In this document: positions 56,237-64,000 of the stretch, piece by piece
How the letters are laid out: each line of letters begins with the position of its first letter
How positions within the stretch are numbered: position 1 is the first letter of the stretch
Origin: Syncephalastrum monosporum B8922
Taxonomy: Eukaryota > Mucoromycota > Mucoromycetes > Mucorales > Syncephalastraceae
Assembly: GCA_000697355.1 (NCBI GenBank)
Contig: JNEN01000719.1
Span: forward strand, 124,001 to 188,000
DNA length: 64,000 nucleotides
Direction: 5' to 3'
The notes under the pieces: generated by a model
The model's input: the letters and a program-made list of their open reading frames with translations, nothing else
The model's database searches: none
Told to the model about the DNA's origin: nothing
Position numbers and translations under genes: made by a program

Positions 56237-59200
56237 ATGGACGTAGACACCCCGATGCATTCTGTGGAAGAGCCCACCCGAAGGGATCTGTATGATCCGC
56301 TTACGTTTGATCTTCCCCATGCCGTGCGTGGTTTGCAAGCCACCCTCAGCAACGACCCGACCTTCCTCAAGGTGATCGACTCTCGCCTCCTGGACACGTT
56401 TGCCTCGACACCCACTCCCAGCCAGCACACACATGTGCTCAACACCGTCTCACAATGTCTTTTAAATCCAAAGTGGACGCGCATTGTGGTCGCCTCATTC
56501 CGCCCCATTGCCATCGATCTCGTCGCGCGCTGGCTCACTCCTGGCTTCACCTCATTCCTCGAGTCTGTGCCACCCTCAGGCGGTGCTGTATATAGACTGG
56601 AAACGGTCGCAAAAGCATTCAGTCTCTTATTACCTACCATTCCTCAAGTCAAAAGGTAACGTATTTGTATTTGAATGGCACTGGGCAACCCGGGAAAAAA
56701 GGCTGATCTATCATATTTCTTTGTTTCCATTCTATAGCTTGGCTGTATCATATTTTTCGCATTCACCATCATTATTCGATAATATCCATCAATTGACCCT
56801 GAAGGATGGCGAGTTCACCGAGGTAGACAGTCGCAAGCACATTACTTTGACTGGTATTCACTCTCTCTCCGCTTCTTCTCTATACAGCTCCCCACCGACT
56901 CCATAGACCAAGTCCTCGATTTATTACTCTCGGCATACCGTCTTCTACGCTTCTCTGCATCCACCTTCATCCCACTCTGGAACTGGAGCCCTCTTATTCG
57001 CCTCATGAGCACTCTGGACGTCCGTGTACGCTACCTGACTCTCCTCTGTCTCAGCAAAGTCTACGGCCTCAGCGATGGCCAGACCCAACACCTCTTGCTT
57101 GCTGCCTCCAACAGGGACCCGGCCCAAGGTGAGGCCGATGTGCCCCTTACCGTCACCATCGATCACGCTCAGGTTGATCTGCGATTCCTAAGGTATGCCC
57201 ATACATTGATACTTCGATAAAGGAAAAAGGCAGAACGACTCACCCTCGTGTTTCTATAGCTTATGGGAAGAGCAACAGTTGGCCAACGAGCAAATTGCGT
57301 TTCTGCACAATTCCGACCCTGCCACTGAATACACCTTGTCCGAATCCGATCTCTGCAACCTGACGTCCAATCTCTGTGGTGTTCTCATACCCAAGTCAAC
57401 CACACGCCAAGACGACGGCCTTGTGTCCTACCAGCCACGATTGATCCTGACCGAAACCACGAAACGCAACCTGCACACCCTCAGTCTTGCTCTTTCCATC
57501 GGTGCGCCTACCCTCCTGGAAGGCGCCACAGGCTCCGGAAAGACCGCCCTTGTCGAAGAACTCGCGAGCCGAACAGGGCGAGGCGACAGTAAGTTGCAGC
57601 GAAATGCCTTGGCGAACGTTGGCTAATACAGGGTCTTCCCTCTTTTGATATAGAATTGATCAAAATCCATCTGGGTGATCAGACCGACCCCAAGGTCTTG
57701 CTGGGCACCTATGTCTCGACCTCGACGCCCGGCTCCTTCCGCTGGCAAGCCGGTGTGCTCACCACCGCGGTTCAAGAAGGCCGATGGGTCCTCATTGAAG
57801 ACATTGATCTGGCGCCGGCCGAGGTCCTGTCTGTGCTCCTGCCGCTGCTCGAGACCAAGCACCTGTTCATCCCGTCCCGCGGCGAAAAAATCAAGGCCAA
57901 GGAAGGCTTCCAGCTCTTTGGCACGCGCTCCTTTGTGCCCAACAAGGCGCACACGCTGCGCGGCAAGGAACTCGTCTCGGGCGGCAATCTCTGGACGCAC
58001 GTGCACGTCGACGCCTTGACCAAGGACGAACTCGAGCACGTCGTGCGCCACAAATACCCTCGCATCGGTGACTTTGCCATACATGTCCTCAACCTCTTCC
58101 AGGTCGTCGTCGACATGTACAGCCACTCGCATTTCTCGTCCTCGACCATGGGCCGTTTTGTCTCCACCCGCGATCTCATGAAGTGGTGTCACCGTATGGA
58201 CGCCCTCTTCGGCGCCCGGCTGGATAAGAGCCAGCAGCTCGACAAGGGCTTTGACCAAAAGATCCGCGAAGACCTGTTCAGTGAGGCAATCGACTGCTTC
58301 TGTGGCATGATTCCGGATTATGCGACGTGGGTCGCCATGCTCGAAAAGATTGGCGAGCCGCTGCAGATCTCAGCCGACCGCGTGCAGCACTATGTAGACC
58401 AGTACAAGCCTGCGCTCGAGGTCTCGGACACCACCGTGTGCATCGGCCGCGTCAACCTCTCTGCCCTCGCGTCCGGCGGTAAGCAGAAGCAAGGCGTCGT
58501 CAAGCGCGAGCGCCGGCGCCCCTTTGCCACCACCGGCCACGCCCTGCGCCTTATGGAGCGCATCTCGGTGTGCGTCTACCTCAACGAGCCCGTCTTGCTC
58601 GTCGGTGAGACCGGTACGGGTAAGACCACCGTCGTGCAGCACCTCGCCGACATGATGCATCAGAACCTGGTGGCTGTCAACTTGTCGCAGCAGACCGACA
58701 GCTCGGACCTGCTCGGTGGGTTCAAGCCCGTCGAGGGCCGCATCCTCGCCATCCCGCTCAAGGAGGAGTTTGACGGTCTGTTTGGCCGCACCTTTTCCGT
58801 CAAGAAGAATGAAAAGTTCCTTGACATGGTCCGCAAGACGTACGTGCATCAAAAATGGAAGAAGTTTGTGGTCTTGCTCCAGCAGGCGGTCAAGATGGCG
58901 GACCAAAAGTTTGACGGCGAGCGCAACGACGCCTCCAAGAAAGCCAGCCCACCGCAGCTCCGCACTGCCTGGAAGGCGTTCCACCAGCACCTCCAGGAGT
59001 TTGAGGTCCAGCAAGTGCAGTCGCAAAACAAGTTTGTCTTTAACTTTATGGAGGGCGCGCTCGTCAAGGCCGTGCGCCAGGGCGACTGGATCTTGCTCGA
59101 TGAGATCAACCTGGCCACCACCGAGACGCTCGAATGCTTGTCCGGCCTCTTGCAGGATGCCGAAGGCTCGCTGCTTCTGACCGAGAAGGGTGACGTTGAG

Positions 59201-62200
59201 CCTATCCAGCGCCATCCCAATTTCCGCCTGTTTGCATGCATGAACCCGGCCACCGACGTCGGCAAGCGCGACCTTCCGCCCGGTTTACGCAACCGCTTCA
59301 CCGAATTTTACGTCCATTCGCCCGATACGCGCTATGAAGATCTGCTCCAGATCGTCAAGCGGTACCTGGGCGGCATTGCCATCGGGGACGAGCGCGCCTG
59401 CGAGGACGTCGCCGAGTTTTACGGCCACGTCAAGCGCCTGTCGCAGGAACACAAGCTCGTCGACGGCGCCAACCAGCGGCCCCACTTTAGCATGCGTACG
59501 CTCTCCCGTGCGCTGCTTTACGTCTTGCAGATCTTCCCCACGTACGGCCTTCGCCGCTCGCTTTACGAAGGTTTCTGCATGACCTTCCTTACTCAGCTCG
59601 ACAAGGAGAGCGAGGCCCTGGTGCGCCAGGCCATCTTCACCTACATCCTGCGCGGTGTCAAGGACCCCAAACATCTCATCTCTCAGATCCCCAAGCGTCC
59701 GAGTGACAACTTTGTCCAGTTCGGTCACTTTTGGCTGGAGCACGGCCCCTTTGAACCGCAAGAGGACGGCCAGTACATCTTGACACCGTCGGTCGAGACG
59801 AATCTGTACAACTTGGCACGCGTCATCATGTCGCGCAAGTTCCCCGTCCTCATCCAGGGTCCCACCTCGGCGGGTAAGACCAGCATGATTGAATACCTGG
59901 CCAAGCGCACCGGCCATCGCTTTGTGCGTATCAACAACCACGAGCACACGGACTTGCAGGAATACCTCGGCACGTACGTATCGAACAACGAGGGCAAGCT
60001 CGTCTTCCAGGAAGGTGTCCTCGTCGAAGCACTCCGCAACGGCTACTGGATCGTACTCGATGAGCTCAACTTGGCGCCGTCCGACGTTCTCGAAGCCTTG
60101 AACCGTCTGCTCGATGACAACCGCGAGCTGCTGATCCCCGAGACCCAAGAGATCGTGAAACCGCACCCGCACTTTATGCTCTTTGCCACACAGAACCCGG
60201 CTGGTCTGTACGGCGGCCGCAAGGCCCTGTCGCGCGCCTTCCGCAACCGTTTCCTCGAGCTCCACTTTGACGACATCCCGCAGGGCGAACTCGAGACGAT
60301 CCTATCCAAGCGCTGCCGGATCGCGCCCTCGTACTGCAAGCGTCTCGTCCAGGTCTACAAGTCCCTGATGGAGCGTCGCAAGAGCTCGCGTCTCTTTGAA
60401 CAGAAGCATAGTTTCATCACACTGCGTGACCTCTTCCGCTGGGCTGGCCGCGACCCGGACAGCTACCAGGACCTCGCTGAGCACGGTTACATGCTGCTGG
60501 CGGAGCGCTGCCGCAAGGAAGAAGAGAAGAAGGTCGTGAAGGAGGTCCTCGAGACCGTCATGAAGGTCAAGCTCAGCGAGGAAGAGATGTATAACTGCGA
60601 GCGCCTCGAGGAGTTTGCCGTGTACGACCGCATGCTGCGCGAGAAGGCGACCCAGAGCGGCGGCGACACCAAGCTGGTCTGGACCAAGGCCATGCGCCGC
60701 TTGTTCAGCCTGGTCGCGCGCTGCCTGCGCTACAACGAGCCCGTACTGCTCGTGGGCGAGACGGGCTGTGGCAAGACCACGGTGTGTCAGATGCTCGCCG
60801 AGACGCACAACCGCAAGCTGCATATTGTCAACTGTCATCAAAACACCGAGACGGGCGATCTCCTCGGTGGGCAGCGCCCCGTGCGTGCCTCCAACAAGGA
60901 AGAAGACGTGGAGAGCGGCAAGCAGACCCAGCTCTTTGAATGGCACGATGGTCCGCTCGTGCAGTCCTTGCGTGACGGTGACCTCTTCCTGCTCGATGAG
61001 ATCTCGCTCGCGGACGACTCGGTCCTGGAGCGCCTCAACTCGGTCCTGGAGCCGAGCCGACTGCTCGTCCTCGCCGAAAAGAGCGGCAAACACGTCGAGG
61101 AGCTCACCGCCGCCGAAGGCTTCCAGTTCCTCGCGACCATGAACCCCGGCGGCGACTATGGCAAGAAGGAGCTGTCGCCTGCCCTGCGCAACCGATTCAC
61201 CGAAATCTGGGTGCCGTTTGTCGACGATCCCGAGGATTTGACGCTGATCATCAACGAGCAGCTGCAGCTCCCTGCACTTCAATCTTTTGCGCCACGCATC
61301 CTCGATTTTGTCAGCTGGTTCACCAAGGCGCTCAACCAGTCGCGCACGGTCGTCAGTCTGCGTGACATCTTGTCCTGGGTCCAGTTCCTCAACACGGCCG
61401 TCGCGTCCGGTCTTGACCCCGACCTGGCCTTCACGCACGGCGGCTGTCTTGTCCTCCTCGACGGCCTCGGTTCGCACGGCGCATCCGGGTCCATCCTGGC
61501 CGGCCGCACCCTGCAAGACTTCCGCCTCAAGTGCCTGCGCCAGCTGTCGGGCCGTGCCACTGCCACCAGCGAGCAGGCAATTCTCGGCGACGCGTCACAG
61601 TCGGTCCACATCAGCGAGAGTGCGCTCGCGATCGGCCCCTTCCAGATCGAGCGTGGCAGCAAGAGCAAGGCCGATGTCGGCTTCACTCTGTCCGCCAAGA
61701 CCACGGCCGACAATGCCATGCGCGTCGTGCGAGCCATGCAGCTCAAGAAACCCGTCCTCCTCGAAGGCAGCCCCGGTGTGGGCAAGACCAGTCTTATCTC
61801 GGCCCTGGCGGCGGCGTCGGGCCACCCCCTGGTGCGCATCAACTTGTCCGAGCAGACCGACCTGATGGACTTGTTTGGTTCCGACCTGCCGGTCGAGAAC
61901 GGCAACAGCGGCGAATTTGCTTGGCGTGACGCGCCCTTCTTGCAAGCCATGAAGGCTGGCCACTGGGTCCTCCTCGACGAGCTCAACCTCGCGTCGCAAT
62001 CCGTCCTGGAGGGTCTTAACTCGTGTCTCGATCACCGTGGCGCGGTCTACATCCCCGAGCTCGACCGCGAGTTCTTCTGTGCGCCTGGTTTCCGCGTCTT
62101 TGGCGCGCAGAACCCGCTCCAGCAGGGCGGCGGCCGCAAGGGCCTGCCCAAGTCGTTTGTCAACCGCTTCACCCAAGTCTACGTCGAGCACTTGAGTGCC

Positions 62201-64000
62201 GAGGACCTGCTCTTCATCTGCGCCCATCTGTTCCCTGACTTTGACCCAGCGATCCTCGAGAAGATGATCGAGTTTAACCGCCGCATGTACGAGGAAACCA
62301 TGGTGCGCTGCCGTTTTGGCCGCAAGGGCAGCCCTTGGGAGTTCAACCTGCGTGACGTGTTCCGCTGGCTCGAGCTCATGCGCCGCGGCATGACGACCGA
62401 CCCGGCCGAGTACCTCGGCACCATTTATCTGCAGCGCATGCGCTCGCAAGACGACCGCGACAAAGTGGTGGCCCTGTTTGAGCATGTCTTTGGCACCCAA
62501 TACACGAAGCTCGCTCACCCGTCCTACTGCATCTCCAGCGCCGAGGTGCGCGTTGGCCATGCCGCGCTCCAGCGCCTGCCGCAGATCGCCGCGACGGATG
62601 CGCTCGAGAGCGATACGCACATGTTGCACACGTTTCTGTCGCCCCTCGAAGCCCTGATGAAGTGCGTCGACGCCAGCTGGATGTCCATCCTCACCGGCCC
62701 CTCTGCCTCAGGCAAGACGTCCCTGGTGCGCCTGCTGAGCCGCCTCACGGGCAACAAGCTGCAAGAGTTTGCCATGAACAACAGCGTCGACACCATGGAG
62801 CTGCTGGGTGGTTTTGAACAAGTCGACCTCAATCGCCATCGTCAGGTCGTGCTCGCATCCCTGAACGACGTGACACGCCGTACCACCCGCAATCTGTTGA
62901 TGCAGCTCAAGGACAAACAAGGCCCGGCATTCCATGCTGTGTTACAGTCCGTGCGCACCCTCAACGACGCCTGGTACGCGGTACAGAACCACGCGCCCTC
63001 GAGCGGCTTCAACTACACGCTGCTGGCATCGCTTGTCAAGCAGCTCCAGCACACCTGCGACGCGACCGACCGCGAGACGGTGCAGGCCATGACGGCCGAT
63101 ATCGCGCGCGTGCAGGCCCTCGAGCAGACCTCGGTGGCTGGCAAATTCGAATGGATCGACGGCCTGCTGATCCATGCCCTCGAGCAAGGCCACTGGCTTC
63201 TCATTGACAATGCCAATCTGTGCAACCCCTCCGTGCTCGATCGTCTCAACCCGCTCTTTGAGAACGACGGCGTGCTCATGGTGAACGAGCGCGGCCTTGT
63301 CGACGGCCAGGTCAAGGTGATTAAGCCTCACCCGAACTTCCGCATGTTCATGACCGTCGACTCGAACCACGGTGAACTCTCTCGCGCTATGCGCAACCGT
63401 GGTATTGAGATTGCCCTCCTCGACTCGGATTGGTGCCAGGGCTACGATGTGACCAAGCTCGCCAACAGCCTCGGCGTACGCGGCGCCGCGCTTCCCCGCC
63501 AGCTCCGCACGCTCCAGGACGCCATGCCCAAGCGCCAAAAGTCCGTGCGCGATTACCTCATGCTGGCGACGTTTGTCATCGAGCGCTTGCAGCGCGGCCA
63601 GGTCCTCCGCACCGCCGTCGCAGACGCGTGCCAGCAGACGTTCGGCGAGTGGCAAGCAGATGATGGATCCTTGCTGGACGTGCATGCCGCGCTCGAGGCG
63701 CTCCTGTCCCCCGGCGACTGCCCGTACTTTATTGGCGGCGCGCTTTTTGAACACGACGCATCGCTGGCCATGATTGCCTTGCACGGCGCGTACCTCACCT
63801 ACCTGGTGCAGCAGGAGCCGTGCGACCTCGCCAAGGTCGAGCTCGCAGGTGACTATTTCCTTGAGGCTTGTGTCGATGCCAACCTCGGCTTGCGCTGGCT
63901 CGCCTTCGTTGCCCAGCATGCCAAGACTGAGAATGCTGCGTTGGACCGTCTCGCGTATCTTTTCAAGGCGCTCCGAGATGATGGCTACACCTTTACAGGT
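56237..64000 (+). CDS. MDN1: Midasin/Rea1, AAA+ ribosome-assembly ATPase, N-terminal half (runs off window)
   Basis: Giant dynein-like ATPase that strips Ytm1 and Rsa4 from pre-60S particles. Exons 56237-56655, 56738-56822, 56888-57192, 57260-57588 and 57654-64000 (open at the edge), 2,495 codons so far; full proteins have about 4,900. Six AAA+ modules in order, with Walker A at 57522 (GATGSGKT), 58603 (GETGTGKT), 59858 (GPTSAGKT), 60755 (GETGCGKT), 61766 (GSPGVGKT) and 62696 (GPSASGKT). Walker B: VLIEDID, WILLDEIN, WIVLDELN, LFLLDEIS, WVLLDELN and WLLIDNAN; the sixth lacks the acidic catalytic residue. The linker, D/E-rich region and MIDAS domain lie outside the window. The last exon here is over 6.3 kb, in contrast to the short first four. 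Confidence 0.97.

Noticed and set aside
57623..63919. Several long minus-strand frames opposite MDN1
   Set aside because: GC-rich codon bias of MDN1 leaves the antisense strand open; the + strand has all six AAA+ modules in frame.

Overview
The window is nuclear DNA from a filamentous fungus. The genes are small and intron-rich, with introns of about 45-150 nt, GTAAGT-like donors and YAG acceptors. Gene content (XPA/Rad14, fungal-type Uga4-like permease, SUR7-type membrane protein, Atg13, Sec9) is fungal. A clear Integrator subunit INTS3, a complex missing from the well-studied Dikarya yeasts, points to an early-di­verging lineage, most likely Mucoromycota. The lineage is an inference from gene content and style, not from a search.

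Left part (1-16.3 kb): the 5' half of ATG13 (minus, cut by the window edge), the t-SNARE SEC9, a Uds1-like coiled-coil protein with polyQ, a NIPA-type Mg2+ transporter, TRM82 (tRNA m7G methyltransferase partner), RPS10, the repair protein XPA/RAD14, and mitochondrial EF-Tu (TUF1).

Accessory island (about 17.0-29.5 kb): low gene density, AT-richer, full of decayed sequence. It holds a gag-like zinc-knuckle gene, two direct copies of a decayed minus-strand gene family, a long imperfect inverted repeat (arms near 20.9-22.2 kb and 25.9-27.1 kb) whose arms carry one intact (230 aa, five exons) and one broken copy of an unknown gene, further transposase-like relics, and a short secreted-protein ORF.

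Right part (29.6-64.0 kb): twinfilin, a SUR7/PalI-like membrane protein, a disordered protein, an unrecognised small gene whose likely start overlaps that of mitochondrial ribosomal protein uS15m, a 12-exon Uga4-like amino acid permease, proteasome assembly chaperone PBA1/PSMG1, a TOM6-like small membrane protein, mitochondrial acyl carrier protein, HGH1, INTS3 (17 exons), the CNNM/Mam3 membrane protein, a GRIP-domain golgin with 23-residue tandem repeats, and the first ~2,500 codons of MDN1/Rea1, which runs off the right edge.

Themes: (1) six introns in five genes can only be spliced in frame if the donor is GC, and every one reads GCAAGT; (2) neighbouring genes nearly always alternate strand, giving convergent and divergent pairs; (3) housekeeping roles dominate: ribosome biogenesis and translation (MDN1, RPS10, TRM82, HGH1), mitochondria (TUF1, uS15m, ACP1, TOM6-like), and traffic/membrane (SEC9, golgin, permease, NIPA, MAM3, ATG13). 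No rRNA, tRNA or CRISPR was recognised.
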